Shown here: positions 1 to 11,491 of the stretch, piece by piece
Layout: every line of letters begins with the position of its first letter
Numbering within the stretch: position 1 is the first letter of the stretch
NCBI GenBank assembly: GCA_963969495.1
Contig: OZ018320.1
Location: 76,576,813 to 76,640,812, forward strand
Source of the DNA: Ceratothoa steindachneri
Taxonomy: Eukaryota > Arthropoda > Malacostraca > Isopoda > Cymothoidae
Reading direction: 5' to 3'
Length of the DNA: 64,000 nt
The notes under the pieces: model-generated
What the model was told of the DNA's origin: nothing
Database searches by the model: none
What the model saw: only the letters and a program-made list of their open reading frames with translations
Made by a program: the position numbers and the translations under genes

Positions 1-10
1 TATGTATATT

Positions 11-1148
<1,138 letters not shown>

Positions 1149-1249
1149 TTCATGTCTTCGCTCAGTCTATGGTATAATATCAATATAACAACCGGGTCTA
1201 TCTGTCTAATGATGTTATTGTATATGTTTTTCTTATTTTCCCAGCCATT

Positions 1250-2160
1250 AAACTTTAACGAGATTTTTTTTTAGGCTTCTTCACTACCAGACGCTACTCT
1301 TCCTGCTTGGTAGTTGTAGATTTTGATGTTTGGCGATCTCACTCGATCTGATCTCATCATTTTGCATTGATCGTGAGATTTTGAAGCAGAAATCGCGGCA
1401 TATCTCAATGAGGCCGTGTTACAACACTTCTTCGTTTGCATTGGCGTTGTAGTCCCATTTGAATTTACTTCTGACGATGTCTTCAATAATTTCCTTGGTT
1501 TTAGTGAGTTTGTGCAAGGCTATTGTTAGTGTAGCATAGATTTTCATTTTTATATCCAAGGTTATATGGATGTACGTGCTTGTCTTGGCGTCGTTTGGAG
1601 GTCGCTGCTTGTGTGTTTCCTCCTGGGATTGCTGGGATGTTTACATACCCTCCATTTCTTCAGGTTCACTTGGGCTGTTCAAACGGGGATCTTTTGACTT
1701 GGAACGGGATCTTGTTGGTGTCTTTGGATTGCTCCCAGTTTTATCCTGATATAATTCATTTGAGGGGGGAGTTGAGCTCGATGGCATAACTCCCTAGTTT
1801 TGCAATGTTTACAAAGTGAGAGTGTATTACACACATAATTAGGTCTAGCATCATGGTCGGATCCAATTTGAAAATAGTTTTTCTTTGATCAGTAAAGTTC
1901 GCCGCTTAAGAGTACGAAGTGTTCAACGTTCTGTTTTATTCCTTGGATGATTTGTTATTTTTTGTCATTTACCAGGTTTATATTAATGAGTTATGACAAC
2001 GAGAGTGTGTGTTAGGTGTTCCATAATTGAGGTACTTCTTATTGCCCCCATTAGTGCACTCTTTCCAACTGTGTCCCAAGCTGGCACATTATGAACAAAC
2101 CTTGCCCTTGAACTTATAGTCCTTGCTCATGTGTTTCTCCAGAGCGTAACAAGATAAAGA
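1250..2160 (-). pseudogene. LINE ORF1 (gag-like zinc knuckle) relic
   Basis: Read on the minus strand, positions about 2150-2040 give a CCHC knuckle of the form C-x2-C-x4-H-x4-C (CASLGHSWKEC) with an in-frame stop after the first cysteine, followed by a second degenerate knuckle with cysteine-to-tyrosine changes (KKYLNYG). This series is typical of ORF1 of LINEs. Low-complexity, stop-interrupted sequence continues to about 1270, where a 71-codon open stretch remains. No endonuclease or RT could be linked to it. It may be unrelated to LINE-A just downstream. The family cannot be fixed by eye. Confidence 0.4.
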
Positions 2161-2599
2161 GACTTGAATTTAGATATTTCCCTCTATATGGGCACAAAGA
2201 CTTAGGCGGGTAGGCATGGCTTTTGCGTAAGCCAGTGTCATTGCAAGTGGTTGGCTAAACACCCGTGGAAGGAAGTATGTCTGTATTTTTGTTTATGTAC
2301 CCGCGTATGTGTGCGTGTGGTGTACTTTTATATACCCTTTTTGTTTAGCGATCGATTACGGTGAAATTGCTTGATAGGCAAAGTTTAGTATGGCCAACGT
2401 TATAGCTGTGTTCTTTGTGTGTGCATGTGTCTGTGTGCATGTGTGTTTTATGTTGGCGGAGCGTGAGAAGACTATCTGGAAGTTAGAGGAGTGAAGAAGA
2501 AATGGGTGTTTTTGCGACATATCAACATATAATAAAACTTTCATAGCAGTTTTATCACCGATCTCCATTTTGTTTCTTCGAGGCTTTTGACTTCACTAT
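2161..2599. other. Unassigned spacer
   Basis: No recognisable domain, RNA or terminal repeat. A GT-rich patch (2290-2450) makes short spurious open frames on the minus strand. Confidence 0.5.
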
Positions 2600-2608
2600 A
2601 TCAATATA

Positions 2609-2667
<59 letters not shown>

Positions 2668-2668
2668 C
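2600..2668. repeat. (TA)n microsatellite
   Basis: TA dinucleotide run of about 69 bp with a few interruptions, next to the 3' end of the inverted LINE-A copy. Confidence 0.95.
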
Positions 2669-3013
2669 GCTGTTCTTCGAATACCAAGACGACTCAAGCT
2701 TCACTCGATGAAAATTGAGATGAATTTATGGTGGCTGTCAATTGTGCCAGCAAAGATGACTATGTAGTCCGATGCGCGATGCACACACTCTGCTACAAAA
2801 ATGACACTCTATTCCGGGGTTATTTGGTTGCTGGACTGGTGGATTGTGGCGCCGTTGTCTTCTCGTCTCTCTATTGTGGATGAACTGTTCAAGGTGCGAC
2901 AGACCCTCCATACACGTCGATCTCCATGCTGGTCGGTTACTAGCTTTGACTTCTAGAGTCAGGGGTTCAATATTACACTTTTTTAGAGTTGCTTCTACTT
3001 GATCTTTATAGCG

Positions 3014-4757
3014 TTACATTGGCCACCCTTGTCTTCGATGTCCCAGTGGGAGTTTTCCATAACGGATTTGTCGGTATAGTCTGTCATCACTCATGCGAAT
3101 TATATGTCCAGTCCATCGCAGTTGTTTTTGTGCAAGCATGGTCTCAATTGAGGTTGTGCTGGCGCGTCGAAGGATTTCTACATGGGGAATTTTGTCCCTC
3201 CATGTTAGCTTGAAAATCTTCTGCAGATTTCTGATATAAAATGCTTCCAATTGTCTTATAGGCCTTCTGTAAGCAGTCCATGTTTCAGCACCGTAGAGTA
3301 GAGTAGTTATACATACAACGGTGTAGACTGCTATCTTCGTTTTTAGGCTGAGGTTATCGTTTTGGAAGACTCTTATGCTTGATTTATTCTGTTGCAGACC
3401 TCTTCACCTATATTATACTTATCCGACAGGATGCTTCCCAGATATTTGCAAATGGTGACCTGTTTAATGTCATCACCGTTGATGTAGAAAGTTAGATGTG
3501 GTTCTGGATTCTGTCGTTGCATTAGTATATCTGTTTTATTGACATTAATTTTCAGACCCATTGCTTCGTAAAGACTGCCTATGACATTGAGGGATCTTTG
3601 TAGAGCAAGTGGTGTGTGTGTGCAATCAGCGCACAGTCGTCTGCATATTGAAGTTCCAGAATATGATTTGTCACAGTTTTCGTGCGGGCTTGAAGTCTTC
3701 TTAAATTAAATAGGTTGCCATCATGTCGGTACTGGATAGCAACCCTGTCCACCTGAGGAATTTGCAATCTGATTGAGACATTAGGGCTATGACACATCCT
3801 TGCTTGACACTAACTTAACGCTAAAAGGTTCGGATCTTTCTCCCGCGGCAAGTACTGTTGCTGTCATTCCATCGTGTAGTTTCTTCAGATTTGAGAGGAA
3901 TTTTGGAGGGGAGCCAAACTTTTCTAAAACGATCCATAGTAGTTCCCTATTGACTTCATCCAAAACTTTTTGAAGGGCAATAAAAGCTATGTAAAGATCT
4001 GAGTTGTGCTCATTGCACTTCTCCTGTCGTTGTCTTGCACATAATATCATTTTCGCAGGTGCTCTTGTTCTTACGAAATCCGCATTGTGTTTCTGGCAAG
4101 GTGCTCTCTGATATATGGCGACATAATCTGATAAGCATAATTTTTGTCAGAATTTCAGAGGCCACTACCGGTAAAGAGATTCCTCTGCTATTTTCACAGA
4201 GTGCTCGATCACCCTTCTTTTTGTACACAAAGACTATGTCAGATTTCAGAAATTTAGCGGGAGGTTCTTCGGTATTCCAGATGAGCGACATGAGCTCATG
4301 TACCCTTGAGTGCAAGAAATAGCCAACATCTTTGTACAGTTCAGATGGAAGGCCATCTGGGCCAGGTGATTTATTATTTTTTAAGGATTTTATGGCGTCA
4401 AAAGTTTCTTCAAAAGTGGGCAATTCGTCCATCTCCATTGCTAGAGGTACCTGGAGAATTGCATCTAAAAGTTTTGGCTCTATAGGGTTTCTATGATTTT
4501 ACAGGGTTTGGAAGTGCTGTCCCCAGCAATTTAGAATGGCTCTTTTGTCTTTTAGGAGATTGCCATCTTGTGATTTGACAGACTAAATTGCGTTTTACAG
4601 TCCCATAAATAGTATTCAGGCCGTTGTAGAACCCATGTTGGATGTTATTGTCAGGAAGGGGTGGCAGGTTCTTTGCCTGATTGAGCCACCATTGATTTTC
4701 CATATCACGAAGCTTGAGTTTAGTTTCCTTTCTTAAATTATCAAAAGTTAGTTTCAA
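3014..4757 (-). pseudogene. LINE-A linker and reverse transcriptase
   Basis: After a linker (4757-4491), the RT begins with SPGPDGLPSELYKDVG near 4350 and continues with YKKKGDRALCENSRGISL and ETQCGFRKNKST. The motif that normally reads FVDL-TKAFD is FIALQKVLDE here, so the first catalytic aspartate is lost. The YADD box survives as LQYADDCALIAH near 3650. Further blocks are NVNKTDILMQ, ICKYLGSILS and, near 3150, QLRWTGHIIRM. The pieces lie in four frames (4438-4010, 4050-3787, 3797-3579, 3561-3373, 3250-3014), so this is a decayed copy. The C-terminal tail carries on to about 2700. Confidence 0.88.
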
Positions 4758-5880
4758 ATGTGCGGAACTTGGGTTTGAGAGCCAGGCATCATGGCCCTTA
4801 TTCTTCTACGTCTCAGCAATATTATAATGTATTTCACATTTTCGTCAAACCAGTCTTTATGGTTTCGAGGTTGAAAACCTAGACTCTCCTCTGCACATTG
4901 CTTTAGAGTGGAATAAAGAGTGGTCCAGACGTCGCTAGCTGTCACAGTTGTGGGGTTGTGGCCTTGCTTCAAATTTACATGTAATGAACTTCTGTAAGCA
5001 TTTCTTTTTACTTCATCTTTCAAGCTGTTAGTATTTAGCTTTTTTGAGGAGCATGTGCGCTGAGCTAGGGGGGGGCGTATTATAAGATTTAGCTTGCAGA
5101 GTAACATAGTATGATCTGTTGAGCACTCTGCATCTCTCATTGCTCGTGTGAGGTAAATGTCCTTTTGGTTACTCTGCCTAGTTATTATAAAATCAATCAT
5201 ATGCCCATGCTTGGAACGTGGGTGAGTGTCCAAGTAGTTTTATATTTGTTCAAAAGTTGAAATGTAGTATTAGTGATTATAAGATTATGATCTGAACAGA
5301 GTGTTAGCAATCTGAGACGGTTACTGTTCATTTTTCCCATTCCATCTTTGCCAATTGCCTCTGGCCAGAGATAGGCTTGTTTTCCTACTCTGGCATTGAA
5401 ATCACCAAGCAATAGGATTTTGTATTCTTTGGGTACTGCGACTAGTGCTGAATGTAGCGATTCATGGAATGCATCATTTTGTTCTTTACTGGAGTCGAGT
5501 AGCGGAGCATATGCCTAATTAGGGTGGTGAAGCGGTGTTTTGCAAGAGGTATACGCTATCTCATCAGTCTTGGGGATATGCCTACCGGGGATTCATTATT
5601 TTGGCGAGTAATTTGTTACGTATGGCAAAGCCAACTCCATGGATTTTCTGTTCGTATTCATCATAGCCTTTCCATTAGACTGTATATCCCTCACTAACCT
5701 CTGTTAAACTATCTTCGCCTGGTAATCTGGTTACGCTTAGTGCCACAATGTCAACATTGTATCTGTTTAGTTTATGGGCTATAATAGCTGTTCTGCATCG
5801 AGGTCTGCTTTGGGTTCATTATCTAATAAGGTTCTGATATTCCACTCAGCAACTCTAAGTGGTATTTTCCTTTTCTTAAG
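4754..5880 (-). pseudogene. LINE-A AP endonuclease domain
   Basis: This is the endonuclease that would nick target DNA to prime reverse transcription. The start is recognisable near 5860 (VAEWNIRTLLDN), then HGVGFAIRNKL near 5640. The catalytic GDFNARVG motif lies near 5405, followed by NSNRLRLLTLCSDHNLIITN, HPRSKHGHMIDFIITR and STDHTMLLCKL near 5110. The last motif corresponds to the conserved SDH element, here with threonine. A frameshift separates the GDFNARVG part (ending 5197) from the HPRSKH part (starting 5233), and stops interrupt the N-terminal third. Motif content is that of an endonuclease/exonuclease/phosphatase fold; activity is not expected. Confidence 0.85.
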
Positions 5881-6203
5881 TTTACGACCGCAGTCAGAGA
5901 TGCCTTGACAGACGCGGTCTTCTGCCCAGGTTGTTGTAAGGCTACCTTTTTTTTAAACCGAGTCTTGGTAATGGTCCTTTCCATTCCTGAGTCAGCAGTG
6001 AGGCTTCCATTTCCGGCTGATCAAACATATTAAGAGCACATGAAAGACACTCAGCCAGCGGCGATCACCTCAACACAGCACGCGTGCAGGAATCAGGCTC
6101 GCAGCTTCTAGCCACATCCATGGCCTCCCACCTACACCTTATCCTGTCGCCGAGGGACTTTTGATGATAAAGGGTTAATGAAGGGATGAGTGTGTAAGGG
6201 GAT

Positions 6204-7440
6204 TGTCGTAGAATGGACTCTCGACGATATACCATATATGACTATTCGTTGAGGGAATTATTCATTTATATTTAGAGTGCGTGGTGTCTGGTCGACCGAG
6301 GTTATTTATCTTCAATATGCTTAAGAAGTGGAACTGAGTTCAAGGATAATAATATGGCTATCATTAACAAAATAAAGTTTTATTAATAAAACTATCAACA
6401 ACATACAAAACGGAAAATATTGACATAAACAGAGAATGGAAAGGGTCGTGGGAAATCTTGCTAATCCGAGAATTAAGATTTGGAAGAGATTTAAAAAGAT
6501 AAAACAAATAAAAATTAAAGGGATAGGATGGTTGGCTAAACCATTTAAAGCACAGGATAGGGTTGACCAAAGGGTTAAATACTCAAAGGTAACGTTCAGC
6601 TTACGTATTTACACGTGTTGTGCAGAGGAAGGCGACGTGAAGGAATCTTCGGTCTACTGGCGAGTTCCAGCCGAGGGGGGGGGGGGGGGGAATTATATGA
6701 TCCTGACGTGGCGTCTTGGGAATGAGAACCATTTTTTGGCAAACGGGCTTGAAGAACAATGGCTGTTCTACGTGGTTCTCTTCTGAACAACAGGAAGGGG
6801 GGTGAGAACCGTCTCTTGTCTACGGGCTCAAAGATCAATGGCTGTTCTAACGTAGTTCTCTTTCTGAACAACAGGGGGAAAAGGTGAGAACCGTTTCTTG
6901 TCAACGGGCTCAAAGAACAATGGCTGTTCTAACGTTGTTCTCTTTCTGAACAACAGGGGAAGCCTTGTGGACTTGGCGCCAAGAAGGCTCGAACCTTGGC
7001 ACTAAGGGGTATTGTCCTCTTCTGGACAATGATGGTGGATCTCGAGGTAGAAGGCCCTTGGTGCACAAGGTGAGACTGACTCGTAGTGATGTCTCGCAAA
7101 GAAAATCTGGATCTCGAATCTGCTCTTAGTGGTAAAGTTTCCATATAAATTTTTGAGACATCCCCTTATCGTAGGGGACAATGGAGTGGGGGCTTCGAGG
7201 GAATGCACAGCCGCGCCTGAGAACAATACCTTATCTGCCCATAAGCCTAACTCAATCTGGCGTGATCGGCGCATGGGGCGAACGGGGGGGGGGGTGATAA
7301 ACCTCCTTGGTTCAATATTGACTCAGGTGGCGCGATAATCGCGCCCGGCTTCAAGGCAAAGATGCATGTGGATAGCATCGTGTTTCTAAACAACATGTGA
7401 TAACGGTTGAAATTAAGCGGCCTCAAACCGTTCTATCACA
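6204..7440 (-). repeat. Gypsy-A 3' LTR (complete, 1,237 bp)
   Basis: The LTR begins TGTCGTAGAA and ends TTCTATCACA, giving imperfect inverted termini of TG..CA form. An AATAAA on the minus strand near 6380 is a plausible polyadenylation signal. Positions 6720-6959 hold three tandem units of about 80 bp carrying GGCTGTTCTAACGTTGTTC and TTTCTGAACAACAGGG. The sequence inside the LTR edge, read on the minus strand, is GGAATAAAGGGG, a good polypurine tract for plus-strand priming. Open frames of 68-116 codons here also occur in the other LTR and are probably not proteins. Confidence 0.92.
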
Positions 7441-7867
7441 CCCCTTTATTCCGGGGGAAGTTGTCACTTCGAAAAAAAAGAGAGAAGGGACAACGATAGA
7501 GCTCCGTTGTGGGGAACTCGTTTTCTTGTACCGACCGTACCTTCATGCACCTAACTAGTATTACCTCAATACATATGATTATTTTGATCTTTTGATTATA
7601 GGGGAAACTAACCTTCAATACAAACTTAATCAATGAAAGGGGCATGGAGCAATGAAATGATATAAATTGGTACATATAGGACAAAATAATTTATACGTAA
7701 TTTAATGGGTACAAATATATATATACATACGAGAAAAAAAAATAGACATTGAGCGTTACAAAATTCAGACATATACATTAACTAGTTCTATTACAAGAGA
7801 ATCTAATTTAAGTCGTACAAGACGGTATATACATATATGGAGATTCTAATCCTACGAATAAAATTAA
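7441..7867 (-). other. Gypsy-A region between RNase H and 3' LTR
   Basis: About 430 bp of A/T-rich sequence follow the RNase H stop at about 7868. No HHCC or DDE integrase motif is visible in any frame. The polypurine-like tract abuts the LTR at 7441-7452. This gap is far shorter than the 1 kb or more that an integrase would need. Confidence 0.7.
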
Positions 7868-8408
7868 TCTACGCTATTTGGTAACGCATTCCTACTGAGT
7901 GCGTCAGTGACCTGGTTATCGGAACCTTTTATATAATTTATTTTGAATTGATACTCTTGCAAGAGTAAACTCCAGCGCATAATTCGCTCGTTGGAGTGTC
8001 GTACATTCCGAATATAGGATAACGGGCGGTGGTCGGTTCCTATTCTTTTCCTATCAAGTACATTTTGAATTTGTCTATAACCCAGATAATTGATAGAGCT
8101 TCCTTCTCTATAGTGGCATATCTCTTTTCGCGTGGTAATAATTGGCGACTAGCATATGCAACTGTTTGACTCGTTCCGTCATCCTCATATTGAAGGAGTA
8201 CACCTCCAATGCCCTCGTTGCTCGCGTCGGTCTTAATCCCAAAGGATTTTTCCGGGTTGGGCAACTTTAAAATGGGGGCAGAAATGAGCTTACTCTTGAG
8301 CTGATTAAAATGGAAAACAGCGACATCATTCCAACGTAGACGATCAGGGGAATTCTTTTTTAAAAAGGGAGCTGAGGGGCGCCGAAATTGCAGCGAAATT
8401 CGGGACAA
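7868..8408 (-). pseudogene. Gypsy-A RNase H domain
   Basis: The tether and RNase H follow RT in the polyprotein order. Recognisable blocks are SFGIKTDASNEGIGGVLLQ with the first catalytic Asp, VAYASRQLLPREKRY, EKEALSIIW with the Glu, and, after a frame break near 8040, GTDHRPLSYI and NQVTDALSRN with the last two Asp residues. The protein ends at a stop a few codons after DALSRN. The enzyme would degrade RNA in RNA:DNA hybrids. All four acidic positions remain, but a stop after MYLIGKE breaks the frame. Confidence 0.9.
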
Positions 8409-9339
8409 ATCGCCGATAGTAAGAAGCTGATCCTAGGAACGATTTTAATTGCTTCTTTGTAATCGGGAGGAGCATGTCAGCGATTGCCTTAATCTTGTCC
8501 TCTTGGGGACCTAACTGGCTTTGTCCTATTTTGAAACCCAAGTATTTTATGGTTTCGTGGGCAAAATGGCATTTGCTGGGGCCAATGGTGAGGCCATTTT
8601 CGCGCAGTCGCTCGAAAAGAGCTAATAGGGTGGTTAAATGGTGACTCCATTCACGAGTAGCGACGTAGACGTTATCGAAGTAAAAGGATACATCCGGAAG
8701 TCCATCTAACAACCTTCTCATGAGACGGTTATAGTTGCTAAAAGCAGTGACGAGGCCAAAAGGAAGGCGCTTGAATTGCATAAGGCCTTTCTCTGTTGCA
8801 AAGGCGGTATATGCTTTCACCTCGGGCCGGAGGGAGATTTGATAATGCGCCTTGCACAAATCGAGTTCTGATATGAACTTGGCGTTTTCAAAAAGGTGGA
8901 GGTTTTGGTCTACCAACGGGATGGGCTCGGCGTCGAACACAGTTACCGAATTTAACTTCCGGAAGTCGATGCACATCCGATAAGAGCCATCAGGTTTCTT
9001 GACCATGACGATTAGGGAAAAATAACTAGAGGTGGAAGGTTCTATTATGTCTAAACTAATTAAATTATCAACTTCGGCGTTAAAGGCTTGGCGTAAATGA
9101 ATCGGCATGGGATAGGGTTTTGAACGGACGGGTTCTAAGGTTGTTAATTTAATATCATGCTCGAAACTAGTAGTGCATCCAGGCTTCTCTGAAATAACGT
9201 CGTCGAACTGATATAATAGTTCTTGTAGCTGACTCTTTTGATGTGGTGTCAGCTGCGCGTCGATATCCCGGTCAGAGGGTTCAAAAGACTCGCCTGGTAG
9301 GGAAGGAAGAGGGTAATCGGCATCAGGTTGGATGCACAC
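8344..9339 (-). pseudogene. Gypsy-A reverse transcriptase
   Basis: An open frame of 331 codons contains the classical Ty3/gypsy RT series: KPYPMPIHLR, PDGSYRMCIDFRKLNSVT, FISELDLCKAHYQI (first catalytic Asp), MQFKRLPFGL, and the palm box FYFDNVYVATREW. The palm box should read YxDD. Here the codons are GAT AAC, so the second Asp is Asn, consistent with one G-to-A change. Thumb and connection follow (KCHFAHETIKYLGF, SFLGSASYYRRFVPNFA). The frame overlaps the RNase H frame at 8344-8408, indicating a frameshift. Catalysis is unlikely as written. Confidence 0.93.
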
Positions 9340-9404
9340 TGTCTGTATTACATTAAGGGACTCCGCGGGGTAATCCTCTTCAAGCGCCGATGTTTCGTCC
9401 AGTG

Positions 9405-10352
9405 CTACGAACGTATCTCAATGGGTTCGTTGGGGTACTTTTTTTCTTTTGGTCCACGGACAGTCTCCGTGTCCTGGTTTTGGGCCTTATCACCTAAATG
9501 TGTTAGTACTTCACCCTCCTTTTGTGCCGTCCTAAAGTCCTGGTTAAGGGTCTCCGAGAATTCGAACGGTATCGGGGTTCTGAGGGGGACGGGCTCCTGG
9601 GCTTCTTTCTTCGCTCGGCCTTGAGGAAGGGCGGCCTGAGACACAGGGTCGGGACTTACTTGGGCGCTCTGTCCTATAAGTACGGAACAGAACTGTATGG
9701 GTGCTGAAATGACTTCAGCCCAGCCATCATAATATTGACACTGTAGGTAACATCTAACGACGGGGAATTGGTTCGCCCGCCCAAGGTAGTCATGTAACGC
9801 CGCAAATTTTTCGTGGTTAGCGTCCACTGGGGGGAGGAGCTCGTCGGACACGATGAAACACGTAGACCCTGTGTCCCTGACGAGAGTCGATACTCGGCAG
9901 CTGTTCACGCTGCCCTCCTCAAATTTCAAAGTTCCCGATGAACTTTTATCAAAAATAAAATTTACCTGGTGGCCTGACGGAGGGGGAGAAGTTGCTGCTT
10001 GGGTCTGCACCACCGGGGAAGCCGGGGTGGCATTTATTTGGTGAACTTGGTGGGCTGGTCCGCTTTTAAGCCTAGAATTTTGGGGGCAATTCCAGCTCAT
10101 GTGGTTTTCTACACCACAGGTGAAGCATATGATTGGTCGCTTCGGGAAGAGTGATGGAAGAGAAATCTTAACGGGAGGTTTGGTGTCCCGCCGTTGTTGG
10201 TTTTGGGGGAAAAAGTTTTTGGGTTTTACGGGCTCGGAAACTTCGTCGGCTTTCATGGGAAGGGGCGCGAATCCTTCCTTCTTTCCTGGTTGGGGGGTTG
10301 GTGAGAAGTTCAATTCTCCTGGGGTATAAATTATGGCTTGCGGCATAGACAT
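9405..10352 (-). pseudogene. Gypsy-A nucleocapsid knuckle and aspartic protease
   Basis: Within 315 codons, a CCHC knuckle is visible (CFTCGVENHMSWNC, C-x2-C-x4-H-x4-C) at about residue 77. A retropepsin-like domain follows, with the DTG active site in VRDTGSTCFIV and the C-terminal SVLIGQ block. The knuckle binds the element's RNA and the protease would cut the polyprotein. A Lys/Glu-rich tail leads towards RT, but a stop and a short gap separate it from the RT frame at 9339. The frame overlaps the upstream gag frame, so at least one frameshift lies near 10170-10350. Confidence 0.88.
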
Positions 10353-11137
10353 CCGCTTCTTCGGTACACTCTTTAAAGGTCTGGCACCGAAGATCCTTGA
10401 CGAACGCGCGGATCTCCGTCGGGAGAGACGCCAAAAATTGATCCCGCAACACGAAGTCTGTTAAGGACTCGTAGTTAGGATCAACCTTTGAGGATTCTAA
10501 CCAGAATTTAAAATTCCTCTGAAGAATGTATCCGAATTGACGGAACGTCTGTCCGGGTTTGATACGACCTCCTCGAAATTCTTGTCGGTAGAAATCGGGA
10601 GTCATATTATGAGCAGCCAATAACTCAGCTTTTAAGGTGCTGTAATTAATTGTACATTCAGATGGTAAAGATATGAAAATTTCGCGCAATTTACAATTTA
10701 ACAGTGGAAGTAATCTGACTACACCTTCAGCCTCCAGATCCATGTAGTTGATTTCGAGTATCTTTTCGAAGTGGGCTAAAAATGCTCCGAAATCCTCTCC
10801 ATCCCTGAAATTGGGGAGCTTAAGTTGGAGATTGGGGGGGAGGGGCTTCTGAACGTGAAGTGGCGGATTGTATTTGGGCTTCAACACGAGCTATTTCCAT
10901 CTGATGGTGAAGCTCAGCTTGTCTTTTCCGTTCCTCTCTTTCTTCTCGTTGGATTTCTCTTTCTCTTTCTTTTTCTTCTCGTTGGATTTCTCTTTTTCTT
11001 TCTTTTTCTTCTCGTTCTTTTCTTTGCTCCTCTAGAACGTACTCAATTAATTCTCTTCCGGAAAGTCCCAAGGATTCTCCTTGCGCTTTGAAGATTTCGA
11101 ACTGAGTCATCTTTGCACTTGGGGGCGCAATAGTCAA
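10168..11137 (-). pseudogene. Gypsy-A gag (coiled coil and capsid-like region)
   Basis: Two overlapping frames (11137-10820 and 10887-10168) together look like a gag. The first 105 codons start with a plausible Met and contain a long Glu/Arg/Lys-rich coiled coil (EREREIQREEREERKRQAE). The second frame carries a capsid-like block beginning LPNFRDGEDFGAFLAHFEK, with LRDQFLASLPTEIRAFV further on, typical of SCAN-like/gypsy gag domains. The product would form the particle shell. A frameshift joins the two parts near 10850. Gag ends near the Arg/Pro-rich stretch before the knuckle. Confidence 0.85.
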
Positions 11138-11465
11138 CCAACTAAAATTCCTTGCAATAAGAATTATGCCTTTTAGAGAGTTAGCCTACCTAAATATGGG
11201 CACTGACCTATTCTTAATTGGTTTCTCGATCTAAATAACCACTGACTAAAATCAAAAAAAAAACACAAACAAATTATTATAACAGTTCCTTGAGCTACTC
11301 CAGCTTCTTAAGTTTCAAAAAAAGAGGGGATAGCAATCGTTAAAACAAAAGGGAGCTACTATACTCTATTCTTATAACGAATAACACTATGCTTTACTCG
11401 ACTGAGACCAGTGTTTGCAAAGATATAGCGTTAAACCTTACACCCTTGATACCAAATTTAAATAG
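11138..11465 (-). other. Gypsy-A 5' untranslated region with candidate primer binding site
   Basis: This A/T-rich leader lies between the gag start and the 5' LTR. Reading the minus strand from the LTR, TGGTATCAAGGGTG appears after the TA run, near 11441-11453. It begins with the TGG expected of a tRNA primer binding site. The matching tRNA was not identified. Confidence 0.5.
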
Positions 11466-11491
11466 TATATATATATATATATATATATATA
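11466..11491. repeat. (TA)n run between primer site and 5' LTR
   Basis: About 26 bp of TA repeats sit directly against the TGTCGT terminus of the 5' LTR, where the primer binding site normally abuts the LTR. Confidence 0.9.

Larger units (their letters stand above)
2700..6165 (-). mobile_element. LINE-A: degenerate non-LTR retrotransposon (AP endonuclease + RT)
   Basis: On the minus strand, sequence from about 5880 down to about 2700 encodes in order an AP-type endonuclease, a linker, a reverse transcriptase and a C-terminal region with the QLRWTGHIIRM block. This order is that of single large ORF2 LINEs with a 5' apurinic endonuclease. The family resembles animal LINEs often annotated as craniofacial-development-protein-2-like endonuclease/RT. 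I cannot separate the RTE, CR1 or L2 lineages without a tree. The frame is broken at least six times, so the copy is dead. The 5' side extends to about 6165, where Gypsy-A begins after a 38-bp spacer. Confidence 0.85.

Noticed and set aside
6364..6786. Open frames of 68-116 codons at 6364-6786
   Set aside because: They lie within the LTR and recur in the second LTR; no domain, and the frames cross the tandem units.
7441..7867. Short integrase remnant
   Set aside because: No HHCC or D,D35E-type motif found in any frame on either strand.
9328..11091. Plus-strand open frames opposite Gypsy-A
   Set aside because: Shadows of the minus-strand gag and protease; Leu/Phe runs mirror the Glu/Arg coiled coil.
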